Assembly (NCBI GenBank): GCA_014379345.1
Contig: JACMLY010000147.1
Coordinates: forward strand, 1-55,847
Reading direction: 5' to 3'
Length of the DNA stretch: 55,847 nucleotides
Source of the DNA: Chitinophagaceae bacterium
Lineage (GTDB): Bacteria > Bacteroidota > Bacteroidia > Chitinophagales > Chitinophagaceae
The notes under the pieces were generated by a model. The model saw only the letters and a program-made list of their open reading frames with translations. It was not told the DNA's origin and did not search any database. How positions within the stretch are numbered: position 1 is the stretch's first letter; every line of letters begins with the position of its first letter. This document shows positions 1-8,650 of the stretch, in pieces. The translations under genes were made by a program, and so were the position numbers.

Positions 1-1
1 G

Positions 2-232
2 TTTAACCTGGATGTATTTTATACCTGGGATTTCAGGTTGGGCAGCCGTATAATCATTGGATGGAAAAACTGGTTGGGCAGGGATTACGAAAACGATATC
101 AACGGCATTACGTATTCTAAGTATTTAAACAATGCTGAAAGGGTTGCTGCCACGCCACATGGCAATGAAATTACCGTCCGGTTCATTTACTTTCTCGATT
201 ATATGCAATTTGCCGGAAGCAAAAGGGAATAA
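2..232 (+). CDS. C-terminal end of a DUF5916-type protein (partial)
   Basis: The reading frame is open from the first bases of the window and ends in TAA at 230-232. Only the last 76 codons are present, so the start lies outside. The visible residues begin FNLDVFYTWDFRLGSRIIIG and end with a strand pattern typical of the last beta strands of an outer-membrane-like barrel. That closing pattern resembles the end of DUF5916 proteins, which are large Bacteroidota cell-envelope proteins with an N-terminal carbohydrate-binding-like domain. The assignment rests on this short tail only and could be wrong. The gene converges on the minus-strand block that follows. Confidence 0.55.
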   Translation, partial: FNLDVFYTWDFRLGSRIIIGWKNWLGRDYENDINGITYSKYLNNAERVAATPHGNEITVRFIYFLDYMQFAGSKRE

Positions 233-304
233 GCATTTCCAACAATAAAACTTCATACCCTTCAAGAACGGAAATTAAATAAGCTCCATTATGTGCTCAA
301 AAAG

Positions 305-1213
305 CTAGGAGAGTTCATAAATGGATTTTGCTATCCGGAAAGTGTTGCAGTGAGCTTCAACGATAACTTTTATGTCAGCTGAATACCCTCCACCCATGGC
401 AACAGCACAAGGAATATTTTTTTGCTTTAATAACGAAAATACGATCTCGTCCCTTTTTTGACATCCTTGCAATGACATTTTTAATTTACCGAATTTATCT
501 GTCCCAAGCACATCTGTGCCCGAAAGAAAAAATGCAAAATCGGGTTTTGTGGTGTCGAGAAGCCTTGTTACAGTTTGTGTTAACAGTGCTAAATAGGTTT
601 CATCATCCGTATTATCTTTTAACCCGATATCGCAATCACTTTTTTCTTTGCGAAATGGATAATTATGTTCGCCGTGCATACTGAATGTAAATACTCTCGA
701 CTCATTGGAAAATATTTTTGCTGTTCCATTTCCCTGGTGTACATCCAGGTCAATGATAAGGATTTGTTGGGCAAGATTTTTATTCAGAAGATAGTTGGCT
801 GCTACCGCAAAATCATTCAGCAAACAAAAGCCTTCTCCGTGGTCGCTGAAAGCGTGGTGGGTTCCGCCGGCTACATTGAGAGCAATGCCCTGTTGCAAAG
901 CAAGTGCACAACAATCGATCGTTCCCTGGGTAATAACCAGTTCTCTTTTTGTCAATTGGTCCGATTGAGGAAAGCCTATATGACGTTGCTCGCTTGCAGA
1001 AAGTGTTTGATGTGTTAGCTTGTACAGGTATTCTGGGGAATGTGTTTGTAAAATCACCTGCTCTTCACAAGGCTGGGGTGAAAAAATATTTTCGGAGTGT
1101 ATAGTTCCTTCATACAACAATTGCTGGGGTATCAGGTCATACTTCAGCATGGGAAACCGATGCCCTTCAGGCAGAGCATGAACATAAATGGGATCGTAGG
1201 CAATCCAGTGCAT
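305..1213 (-). CDS. Histone deacetylase family hydrolase (AcuC/HDAC-like)
   Basis: A 302-residue zinc-dependent deacetylase-fold protein. Visible family motifs are GGTHH (residues 116-120, the paired active-site histidines), DLDVHQGNGT (155-164, giving the Asp and His zinc ligands) and, near the C-terminus, SGTDVLGTDKFGKL, which carries the third metal-ligand Asp. Bacterial members remove acyl groups from lysines, polyamines or small amides; the substrate cannot be read from sequence. I start at ATG 1213 rather than the in-frame TTG at 1216. The ATG overlaps the pdeM stop codon by one base (TGATG), which points to translational coupling. No signal peptide is seen, so it is probably cytoplasmic. 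Confidence 0.88.
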   Translation of the reverse strand: MHWIAYDPIYVHALPEGHRFPMLKYDLIPQQLLYEGTIHSENIFSPQPCEEQVILQTHSPEYLYKLTHQTLSASEQRHIGFPQSDQLTKRELVITQGTIDCCALALQQGIALNVAGGTHHAFSDHGEGFCLLNDFAVAANYLLNKNLAQQILIIDLDVHQGNGTAKIFSNESRVFTFSMHGEHNYPFRKEKSDCDIGLKDNTDDETYLALLTQTVTRLLDTTKPDFAFFLSGTDVLGTDKFGKLKMSLQGCQKRDEIVFSLLKQKNIPCAVAMGGGYSADIKVIVEAHCNTFRIAKSIYELS

Positions 1214-1878
1214 CAATTACAATGAATAAGAGAGTTGTTTACGATAGCAAAAACAACTTCGCCCTGTTTTGGTTCAATCAATGCAATGCCGGTGAATTTG
1301 CTGAATGCAGGCAACACGCAAAATTCATCGGTAAAATAAAAGCATGGAAATTTAAGCACCTGCCTTCCGGCGCCGGAAATCTGTATTCCAGGGTGAATAT
1401 GTCCAGAGAAAAGATAATGGGTTTCTTCATCGCTTGTTTGCTGACATTTTCCCATATCGTGTTGAAAACAGAACTTATTGATCTTTAAAGTTTCCTTATG
1501 CGTGGAAATATTCATGGAGGAATACCAGTGCTCCGATAAAATATCGTGATTGCCTTTGATGAGTTCAATGTGAAGATCTGCCAGATCATCTCTCCATTTT
1601 TGAAACAATTGCAATTCCTTGTTAGCATCACTATGAAACAAGTCTCCAACGATGATCAATTGTTTGGGTTGAAAGTATTGCAGCTGGTGAACAAGTCGTT
1701 GAAGGTCTTCCTTAAAAACTCCCTGAGGAACCGCAATACCTGCTTTTCGAAAATGGCCGGTCTTTCCAAAATGCATATCAGAAACAATTAACGCTTTTTC
1801 TTCTTCCCAAAAAACGGTGCGGTCTGGTGAAAGCCAAAGTTGTTGATCTTTAACACTAAAATTCGTGGGAGTCTTCAT
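1213..1878 (-). CDS. pdeM: Ligase-associated DNA damage response endonuclease PdeM (calcineurin-like phosphoesterase)
   Basis: A 221-residue metallophosphoesterase with the full series of two-metal motifs: SDMHFGK (D-x-H), VGDLFHS (GD), KGNHD (GNHD) and SGHIHPG (GHxH). Family knowledge: PdeM is a manganese-dependent nuclease/phosphodiesterase encoded with an Lhr-type helicase, an ATP-dependent ligase and an MBL exonuclease. All three partners lie within the next 8 kb on the same strand. The frame also has a TTG at 1896 and an ATG at 1893. A TACATTTG box occupies 1894-1901, so transcription should begin inside or after that ATG, and I choose the ATG at 1878. Translationally coupled to the deacetylase gene. 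Confidence 0.9.
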   Translation of the reverse strand: MKTPTNFSVKDQQLWLSPDRTVFWEEEKALIVSDMHFGKTGHFRKAGIAVPQGVFKEDLQRLVHQLQYFQPKQLIIVGDLFHSDANKELQLFQKWRDDLADLHIELIKGNHDILSEHWYSSMNISTHKETLKINKFCFQHDMGKCQQTSDEETHYLFSGHIHPGIQISGAGRQVLKFPCFYFTDEFCVLPAFSKFTGIALIEPKQGEVVFAIVNNSLIHCN

Positions 1879-1893
1879 AGAATTTGCAAACAT

Positions 1894-1901
1894 CAAATGT
1901 A
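1894..1901 (-). promoter_or_regulatory. Bacteroidota-type -7 promoter box upstream of pdeM
   Basis: The minus strand reads TACATTTG, an exact match to the TAnnTTTG -7 element of the Bacteroidota housekeeping sigma factor. No clear TTTG -33 box is seen at the usual spacing. Its position argues that pdeM starts at 1878. Confidence 0.45.
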
Positions 1902-1913
1902 CAGCGTAGTGAT

Positions 1914-2396
1914 TTACTTTTTTTCTACAGCCGGTAAATTATTTTTTATGGTAATTTCTTTCATTAACACATCAGCCCAGTTGACAAGGGTAGCCTGGTC
2001 TTCAGCAGATAATTTAGCATTCCCGTGTATCCACAGATAACTGTTAAGAGGCATTGCACCTTCCTTGACCATTTCAATAACTTCCTCCAGTTTATGATGC
2101 TGCCTCTTGGCTGCATAAGTAGCAAACTCTGAAAGATTCAAATGACTTTTGCCCTCGTTAACATGCCATTGCATCCACCAGCCTACCGGTTGAATATTGG
2201 TATACCAGGGATAGGTTGTATTGTTTGTATGACAATCGTTACAGGATCGTTTTAAAATCCCATCAACATTTGCCTGAACCGCATAATGCCTGCTGATATC
2301 ATTCGCTGAAATTTCGGTTGATTTATTCTTCGATGGGCGAATAAATTGAATAATAACAATAATGGCAAGAAGAGTTAAGAGGATTTTCTTTTTCAT
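1914..2396 (-). CDS. Haem_bd family heme-binding protein, membrane-anchored
   Basis: 160 residues. An N-terminal hydrophobic segment (about residues 4-19) serves as signal or anchor. It is followed by one c-type heme site, CNDCH (52-56), in the context SCNDCHTNNTTYPWYTNIQP, which is the signature of the Haem_bd domain common in Bacteroidota. It should sit in the periplasm or on the outer face of the inner membrane and probably carries electrons or senses redox state; its partner is unknown. It lies between pdeM (about 35 bp away) and the helicase gene, in a block that also contains a diheme cytochrome, so the two heme genes may be functionally related. Confidence 0.85.
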   Translation of the reverse strand: MKKKILLTLLAIIVIIQFIRPSKNKSTEISANDISRHYAVQANVDGILKRSCNDCHTNNTTYPWYTNIQPVGWWMQWHVNEGKSHLNLSEFATYAAKRQHHKLEEVIEMVKEGAMPLNSYLWIHGNAKLSAEDQATLVNWADVLMKEITIKNNLPAVEKK

Positions 2397-2522
2397 TTTA
2401 ATTAATGTGAAAATAAATTAGCCAATTAGTAGTGAAGTAATGGATTACGAATCTAATGCATGTTTGTAAATATATCTGTACTTAATTAGATATTTTCACA
2501 TTTTCAAATCTTTAAATTTTTG

Positions 2523-2632
2523 ATTTGCTAATTTCACATCGGCTAATTTGCTAATCTTCCATTGGCTTATCATTCATCGGCTAATCTGCTAATCAACACA
2601 TCGGCTAATTTGCTAACATCACATTGGCTATT
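2523..2632. repeat. GGCTAAT-type intergenic repeat cluster
   Basis: The gap between the helicase and Haem_bd genes holds several near-copies of a unit reading CACATCGGCTAATTTGCTAAT, separated by short spacers. The last copy touches the helicase stop codon. The same unit recurs at 13470, 52158-52221 and 54262-54505. No ORF is present. Confidence 0.75.
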
Positions 2633-5237
2633 ATTTACTCAATTGCAGTTGCATCCTCTTCACCCTGTCTTCCAATTTTTCTGAAGTGATATTTTCACGC
2701 ATGCTGTCCACTTTTATCGGGAAGCAGAATGGGGTCAGCCGTTTTGGAAAAGTGATCACGATCGTTGATTGCTGTATACGGTGAAGCATTGCCCTGAGCC
2801 TTGGCTCCTGCATCTGCTGGTCGAAAACTTCCTGGAATGCCTGCCTGATCAACAGGTTATCTGGCTCATATTCGTGAAACACATTGAATAGCAATCCTGC
2901 GGAAGATTGCAGGTGTTTTGCTTTTTTATGTTCACCCGGATATCCCTGGAATATCAATCCCCCGATCACTGCGATATCCCTGAATTTTCTTTTAGCCATT
3001 TCTGTGGCATTGACACTTCTTTGAATATCGGCCAATAAATTTTCGTCGCTAAACAACTCATAGACGTTGCCATCGTCTACGGGAATCGGTTTATCGCTTA
3101 ATAATTCAAAGCCATAATCATTCATCGCAATCGAAAATGTAATGGGGGTTATCTTACTGATACGGTATCCCAGAATGGCAGCCATGGCTTCATGTACAAG
3201 CCGTCCTTCAAAAGGAAATACAAAAAGATGAAAGCCATCCTTTGTTTCAATGTGTTCAATCAATAATTCATTGGCTTTCGGAATATGGGATAGTTTTTCC
3301 TGCAAAACAAAAAGAGGTTCAAGTTCCTTTATTTCAATAACGCCCGCATAATCATTCAGCGCCTTTGCGGGGGACTCAGGATTTTTTGAAAATAGGGCGG
3401 CGTATGTAAATGCTTCCCTCAATTTTTTTCCAAGATTAGTCGATAAAGGTATTCTACCACCTTCCCAACTCGGGATGATGGATTTGCTGGAACTGGATTT
3501 TTTTACAACAACAGTCATATCCTTAATACCGATCAGCTCAAGGTTACGGCCGGCCAGTGTAAAACTATCTCCGGGATTCAACCTTGAAATAAAAAATTCT
3601 TCAATGACACCAATGTACCCGCCACTCATGAATTTTACTTTTAACATGGGATCGCTTACGATAGTGCCAATATGCAGCCGGTGGCGCATGGCAACACGGC
3701 GGCTTGTGATTTTATATACTCCATCCTCAATCTCCACTTTCTTAAATTCATCATATTGCTGAAGCGCGGTTCCTCCTTCGGTGATAAAATGAAGGATTTT
3801 TTTCCAGTCATCTTCCAGAATGTCGCGGTAGCTATACGTTGACTTCACTTCTTCAAGTATTTCTTCAGGTCTGAACCCGTCCGAAATAGCCAGTGTACAA
3901 CAATACTGGGTAAGAACATCGAAGCAAAGCATCATTGGCTCACGGCTCTCAATAAGCGTTTCTTCGATGGCTGATTTCAAAGCTGCAGCCTCCACCAGTT
4001 CCAACGAATGTGTAGGTAAAAAATAAATTTTGCTCACGGCATCGGGACTATGGCCGCTTCGTCCGGCCCTCTGCAAAAACCTGGCAACCCCTTTCGGCGA
4101 ACCGACCTGCACAACCGTTTCAACTGGCCTGAAGTCTACACCCAAGTCGAGACTGGCCGTACATACAACTGCTTTGAGTTTTCCTGTATGCAGATTTTCT
4201 TCCACCCACATTCTCAAGTCATGTTCAATACTTCCATGATGTAAAGCGATCGCCCCTGCCAGTTCGGGAGCAGTGTCTAATAATGCCTGGTACCACCTTT
4301 CACTCATCCCCCTTGTATTGATAAAAATGAGTGTCGTTTGACTGTTATTAATAATGGGTATTACCTTATCCACGAGCTTGATTCCCAAATGTCCCGCCCA
4401 TGGATATTTTTCAATTTCATCAGGGAATACCGATTCGATCATTACATTTTTCCGCAACGTAGCTTTTACGATCACAACATTTTTGTCTGGATGATTTTGA
4501 TTTCCCATGGACTTGAGCGATGATAACAAAACATCTTTGGCTTCTTCAAGATTGCCTATCGTAGCACTGATACCCCAGAGGGAAATGTGGGATGTGCGAT
4601 GTGGGATGTATGATGTCTTATTTTTTGCAGGGACGGAATTTTCTTTGTCATGATTTACGTCTGACGTTTCACGATTTTTCAATCCAACGATCCGGCTTAT
4701 TGCCAGTTCAACCTGTACACCCCTTTTGCTTCCGATCAATTCATGCCATTCATCAACGGCAAGAATTTTAAGCGATTTAAAATAATCGGGGTATCCCTTT
4801 TGGGCCAGTAATAAATGCAAACTTTCGGGAGTAATAATCAGAACCTCTGGCATCTGCCTTTTTTGTTTTTGCCTTTCGCTTATATTCGTGTCTCCGTTGC
4901 GAATGCCGATCTTCCATTGTAAGCCTAATTCAAAAACCACTTCTTCCATGGCCCTGCCGATATCCTTTGCCAATGCGCGAAGAGGAGTGATCCAAAGTAA
5001 TTGCAAACCATTTTTGTTTTTGGTTTGATAATTCGCGGGATGTTCGTTGATGAATTGAATCAGTGCACCTAAAAAAACGGAGAATGTTTTTCCACAACCC
5101 GTTGGGGCATTTACCAGGCCGCTTTTTTTATCAATGATATGTTGCCATGTTTCTTCCTGGAATAGAAAAGGGTGATGGCCTTTGGAGGCCAGCCACTCGC
5201 TGATGATTTTATATCCGGGTGTTTTTTTTAAGATCAC
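2631..5237 (-). CDS. Ligase-associated DEXH-box DNA helicase (Lhr-Core type)
   Basis: 868 residues, somewhat longer than usual for the family because of a translated repeat insertion (residues about 187-219). Walker A is APTGCGKT (44-51), motif II is DEWH (162-165), motif III is SAT (224-226), and motif VI is QRAGRSGH in the second RecA lobe, followed by the Lhr winged-helix and core C-terminal region. Lhr-Core enzymes are 3'-to-5' ssDNA-translocating ATPases that unwind RNA:DNA and DNA duplexes. The start is a GTG at 5235-5237; the nearest upstream ATG runs into a stop after four codons. It belongs functionally with pdeM, the ligase and the MBL exonuclease of this block. The repeat insertion lies just before the conserved SATIGN motif, so the family alignment is interrupted between motif II and motif III. 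Confidence 0.93.
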   Translation of the reverse strand: MILKKTPGYKIISEWLASKGHHPFLFQEETWQHIIDKKSGLVNAPTGCGKTFSVFLGALIQFINEHPANYQTKNKNGLQLLWITPLRALAKDIGRAMEEVVFELGLQWKIGIRNGDTNISERQKQKRQMPEVLIITPESLHLLLAQKGYPDYFKSLKILAVDEWHELIGSKRGVQVELAISRIVGLKNRETSDVNHDKENSVPAKNKTSYIPHRTSHISLWGISATIGNLEEAKDVLLSSLKSMGNQNHPDKNVVIVKATLRKNVMIESVFPDEIEKYPWAGHLGIKLVDKVIPIINNSQTTLIFINTRGMSERWYQALLDTAPELAGAIALHHGSIEHDLRMWVEENLHTGKLKAVVCTASLDLGVDFRPVETVVQVGSPKGVARFLQRAGRSGHSPDAVSKIYFLPTHSLELVEAAALKSAIEETLIESREPMMLCFDVLTQYCCTLAISDGFRPEEILEEVKSTYSYRDILEDDWKKILHFITEGGTALQQYDEFKKVEIEDGVYKITSRRVAMRHRLHIGTIVSDPMLKVKFMSGGYIGVIEEFFISRLNPGDSFTLAGRNLELIGIKDMTVVVKKSSSSKSIIPSWEGGRIPLSTNLGKKLREAFTYAALFSKNPESPAKALNDYAGVIEIKELEPLFVLQEKLSHIPKANELLIEHIETKDGFHLFVFPFEGRLVHEAMAAILGYRISKITPITFSIAMNDYGFELLSDKPIPVDDGNVYELFSDENLLADIQRSVNATEMAKRKFRDIAVIGGLIFQGYPGEHKKAKHLQSSAGLLFNVFHEYEPDNLLIRQAFQEVFDQQMQEPRLRAMLHRIQQSTIVITFPKRLTPFCFPIKVDSMRENITSEKLEDRVKRMQLQLSK
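4583..4674. repeat. Repeat-derived insertion inside the helicase reading frame
   Basis: On the coding strand 4617-4583 reads as successive ACATC/ACATCCC units, the same family as the intergenic inverted repeat at 30860-30992. Just upstream, 4674-4651 carries AAACGTCAGACGT, a second low-complexity repeat-like stretch. Both are read through without frame change and encode about 30 residues (187-219) between helicase motifs II and III. Confidence 0.7.
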
Positions 5238-5287
5238 GTTAGAAGCATGTAAATGGTTATCTCAGATGCTGGAGGGAAGAAATGATA

Positions 5288-6670
5288 TTACAATGTTTTC
5301 AGGTATTCAAGTAATGCCTCTCTTTCCTCGTTCGTAAGGCTGTCACTAAAATAATGACCATAATTGCCGTAGCCAGGAATATTTGTATTGAAAATACCGA
5401 TCTCTGCCCGCGGATGTTTTTTGTACTTCCATCCAATCTTTTCGTAATCCAATTCAGGATTTTCAAAATTTCTGGACCAATGGGCTGGCCTTAACGCGCT
5501 ATTGAGAAGGGCGTCGAGAGTAGGAATAGAACCGTTATGCAAATAAGGTGCAGTGATCCAGATTCCATCAAGAGGCGGGGCTATGTATCCGTTAAAAGGC
5601 TCCAGCCTTGCCGGATGATCGCCTTTCGTAAACCAGCTGTTGTTGAACCAGTTTACAAATTGAGGGTTCGAGTAATTGCTTTTGCATAAAAACGAATCGG
5701 TCTGAATGGAAGAGATAGGGATCAGAAGGTTTGGATAATCAGGTTCAGGTCCATATGTGCCATGGCAATGTGCACAATTCTGTTCGAACAGTGCTTTTCC
5801 TTCCTGTGCCAGTTCCGGAGAAATGATTTTTGGATATTTAGGTGCGGTGAGCGAATAAATATAGGCCAACATATCGGGCATATGACCGTCTACCTGCCGG
5901 GATTCGGCGGTATCATTCACCGTGAGTAAATTCGAAGCCATTAAAAATTTTCCAAAATCTCCGCGGCCAAAGCCATTATAGAACATCGCATTTTTCTTTT
6001 TAAGCAGCCACCAGGCGGGTACATCCGTTGGTATCACGTCCAGCGGAATATCCATCTGTGGTTTATTCAACCATTTAAAAGTAACCGGATCACGATGTGC
6101 CGCCAGTACCCCCGCCAGCCGATCGGCCGAATTCATGCCTCTTACTTCGGTGCTTAAATATGGACCAATTGCTTTTGTGACCTTAAAAAAATTCGCCGCC
6201 GCTTCATATTTGCGTGGTGCTGTAGCGCGGAGAAATGCTTCTGCCCGTTCCAGATTTGCAATATTCAATCGTTGGTTCCTGGTAAAGTCGATGAATGTAT
6301 TTCCAAGTCCCACGATCAGTTTGTCGTCCATTACCTGTGCATGGCATTGGAGACAATTCGGAGCTACCAGGATCTCGCCATTGGATGCATGGATCGCCGT
6401 ATATTCATGCGAAACTTTTTCATTGATCCCTTCGCGTTGTAAAAAATTTGCCCTGCTTTTTCCAATTCCCAAAGTGTACATATTGTAAGGAATTCCTCCT
6501 TTCACGTAATCACCTTTAATAAGATATTCATACCCTTTCTTAGGATCTCCACCCGTTCTTTGCGGACTCGAAGGAATATACACGGGTCTTTCTTCACTGA
6601 ATCGCTGAATGACCGTAGTGAATGCGAAACCCGCCACGGTCATTACTATCAATACTACCCATTTCTTCAT
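5288..6670 (-). CDS. Diheme c-type cytochrome, RoxA/di-heme peroxidase-like
   Basis: 460 residues with an N-terminal hydrophobic export segment (about 4-19). There are two c-type heme attachment sites, CLQCH (106-110) and CAHCH (299-303). The C-terminal stretch TAPYLHNGSIPTLDALL is the pattern seen in RoxA-like and diheme cytochrome-peroxidase-like proteins, where it packs around the second heme. It should be periplasmic or lipid-bilayer anchored. The exact reaction (peroxide reduction, oxygenation or electron transfer only) cannot be decided from sequence. The gene is 50 bp upstream of the helicase start, on the same strand, and splits the ligase-associated repair set. Confidence 0.82.
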   Translation of the reverse strand: MKKWVVLIVMTVAGFAFTTVIQRFSEERPVYIPSSPQRTGGDPKKGYEYLIKGDYVKGGIPYNMYTLGIGKSRANFLQREGINEKVSHEYTAIHASNGEILVAPNCLQCHAQVMDDKLIVGLGNTFIDFTRNQRLNIANLERAEAFLRATAPRKYEAAANFFKVTKAIGPYLSTEVRGMNSADRLAGVLAAHRDPVTFKWLNKPQMDIPLDVIPTDVPAWWLLKKKNAMFYNGFGRGDFGKFLMASNLLTVNDTAESRQVDGHMPDMLAYIYSLTAPKYPKIISPELAQEGKALFEQNCAHCHGTYGPEPDYPNLLIPISSIQTDSFLCKSNYSNPQFVNWFNNSWFTKGDHPARLEPFNGYIAPPLDGIWITAPYLHNGSIPTLDALLNSALRPAHWSRNFENPELDYEKIGWKYKKHPRAEIGIFNTNIPGYGNYGHYFSDSLTNEEREALLEYLKTL

Positions 6671-6956
6671 GTACGCGGATTTATGAGATTAATTTGATTT
6701 CCTTATGAACGAAGTTACTCATCTTGTATGTATACGCTTTATTCTGAATTCTTATTTATTGTTATTTAATAAATCTGCGCGCCTCTGTGCCTTCCCTCGT
6801 TTACCTGTGGTTAAAAAACTCTTGCATTATTAGAGACCTTGTGTGCAAGACCAAATTTAACCACAGAGGAGGTAAAGGAGGAAAGGCACAGAGGTGCACA
6901 GGGGATGCAATTTTTCTTTTCTTTTTTGCTTGGACACTAATAATTCAAAATTCTGA
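6671..6956. repeat. Intergenic inverted repeat of the TTAACCACAGAG family
   Basis: This 286-bp gap is dominated by an inverted repeat at 6778-6899. The left arm contains GCCTCTGTGCCTTCC and CTGTGGTTAAA; the right arm contains TTTAACCACAGAGGAGG and GGCACAGAGG. Related sequences lie at 35675-35765 and, more distantly, 42856-42955. No gene is supported in the gap; the frame running in from 6787 is mostly repeat and antisense to the ligase. Confidence 0.75.
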
Positions 6957-8552
6957 TCATTTTCCATACACCTCCAGCATTTTCTTTAAGTCATCAAGCG
7001 TGTTGATCTCATCCGGTTTTTTATCCCTTCTCCAACGGCTCATGCGTGGAAAACGCAATGCCACTCCCGATTTATGCCTGTTTGAGGCGGCAATCCCTTC
7101 AAATGCAATTTCAAAGACAAGCTCTGGTTTTACCGTCCGTACCGGTCCGAATTTTTCCAGGGAATTTCTCTTTACAAATGCGTCTACCTGGGCAAACTCC
7201 TTATCGGTTAGTCCCGAATAGGCTTTCGCAAAAGACACCAGCTTATCACCATCCTTTACGGCGAATGTATAATCGGTGTACAGGTTACTTCTTCTTCCAC
7301 TCCCTTTTGCGGCATAGATCATCACAGCATCAATAGTTAAAGGATCAATTTTCCATTTCCACCAGTCGCCGCGTTTTCTGCCAACCTGATATATTGAGCT
7401 TCTTCTTTTTAACATCACACCTTCTGCATTCATATCTCTTGATCCGGATCTGATCCTGGCCAGTTCTTCCCAGCTCGAAAATTCAACGGTCGGCGATAGC
7501 CTGAGTGCTTCGTTATTGATCTCTTTTATCAACTTTTCAATCAGGGTACGCCTTTCCTGCAAAGGTTTTTCACGCCAGTCATTTCCCTCGTATTCCAATA
7601 CATCATAGCAAAAAAAAGCAACGGGTGCTTCCTGCAATTGTTTTTTGGTGACATTCTTCCGGCCGATACGTGTTTGTAAAACATTAAAAGAAAGCGGAAG
7701 GTTATTGTGATAGGGCATGATCTCGCCGTCGAGTGCAAGACCATTGGGCAACACATCTTTTAAGAAATGGTATTCAGGAAATTTATCGGTCATTAGTTCT
7801 TCGCCACGGCTCCATACGAACAATTCCTCATTGCGTTTGATGATCTGTCCGCGTATCCCATCCCATTTCCATTCTGCCTGCCATTCATGCGGATCGCCCA
7901 AACTGGCTGGTTCATCTTCCAATGCGTAGGCCAGGTAAAAAGGATATGGCTTCGAATGATCGATCGTTACAGAATCCTGGCTTAGGATCTCATTAAATAA
8001 AGTATTCGCCGGATCCCAGTTCCCACTGATACGGTGAGCAATGACAGATGCTTCGAGTTGAACTGTTTTTGCAAGTGCATTGACCATCATTTTCTGAGAC
8101 ACACCAATTCTGAAACTTCCGGTGATCAGTTTATTAAAAACAAATCTTTCTGTTTGAGTCATGCTGTTCCATGCATCTATGATGAATTGTTTGCGAATGG
8201 ATTCTTCTGCTTTCTCGATCCTTAAAAATGTTTCGAGATAATAGTGCAATGGATAAGATGCATGAAAATTTGTTCTTTCCGGTAATAACAATGCGATCGT
8301 TTCTCCGAGATCCCCTACAACATGATAGCTTTCCGCCATTAACCAACCCGGCAGGTTAAGCAACTCATTACACCAGGTAAATAGTTGGGTTGAGTTTACA
8401 ATCCGTTTAGGCCGCCTCCCGCTGAAGATGGCAATGACCCATACCTTATCCTTATCATCAGCGGATGAGAAATAGTCAGACAATGCATCGAGCTTGTCAT
8501 TTGTTTTTGTACTTGTCCCCAATACGTTTACGAGGTCGGCGAATTGCTTCAT
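6957..8552 (-). CDS. ATP-dependent DNA ligase (ligase-associated damage response type)
   Basis: 531 residues. An N-terminal DNA-binding domain (about 1-200) is followed by the nucleotidyltransferase core. The catalytic motif is KWDG (229-232, Lys229 adenylated), with the later ligase motifs DGEIMPY, KRRSSIYQVGRKRGDWWKWK (motifs IV-V) and an OB-fold. The enzyme seals 3'-OH/5'-phosphate nicks using ATP. Bacteria use NAD-dependent LigA for replication, so this is an accessory repair ligase. It matches the subfamily encoded with the Lhr-type helicase, MBL exonuclease and PdeM. The gene starts about 90 bp downstream of the exonuclease stop; that gap is filled by an AT-rich inverted repeat. Confidence 0.94.
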   Translation of the reverse strand: MKQFADLVNVLGTSTKTNDKLDALSDYFSSADDKDKVWVIAIFSGRRPKRIVNSTQLFTWCNELLNLPGWLMAESYHVVGDLGETIALLLPERTNFHASYPLHYYLETFLRIEKAEESIRKQFIIDAWNSMTQTERFVFNKLITGSFRIGVSQKMMVNALAKTVQLEASVIAHRISGNWDPANTLFNEILSQDSVTIDHSKPYPFYLAYALEDEPASLGDPHEWQAEWKWDGIRGQIIKRNEELFVWSRGEELMTDKFPEYHFLKDVLPNGLALDGEIMPYHNNLPLSFNVLQTRIGRKNVTKKQLQEAPVAFFCYDVLEYEGNDWREKPLQERRTLIEKLIKEINNEALRLSPTVEFSSWEELARIRSGSRDMNAEGVMLKRRSSIYQVGRKRGDWWKWKIDPLTIDAVMIYAAKGSGRRSNLYTDYTFAVKDGDKLVSFAKAYSGLTDKEFAQVDAFVKRNSLEKFGPVRTVKPELVFEIAFEGIAASNRHKSGVALRFPRMSRWRRDKKPDEINTLDDLKKMLEVYGK

Positions 8553-8562
8553 TGCTTTTTTG

Positions 8563-8650
8563 ATGTTTAAGGTTTAAAGTTTAATGTTTAGTGAAAGCGT
8601 TTGCTAATAATCAGTAAGAACTTTAAACCTTAAACCTTAAACTTTAAACC
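8563..8650. repeat. GGTTTAAAGTTTAA inverted repeat between exonuclease and ligase genes
   Basis: Left arm GGTTTAAAGTTTAA (8571-8584) and right arm TTAAACTTTAAACC (8637-8650) are perfect complements, and additional TTAAACC units extend the homology. The right arm overlaps the end of the exonuclease gene: its TAA stop (8646-8644) lies inside the repeat. Confidence 0.75.

Noticed and set aside
6787..7221. Plus-strand ORF starting in the 6.8-kb inverted repeat
   Set aside because: The first part is repeat sequence and the rest is antisense to the 3' end of the ligase gene.
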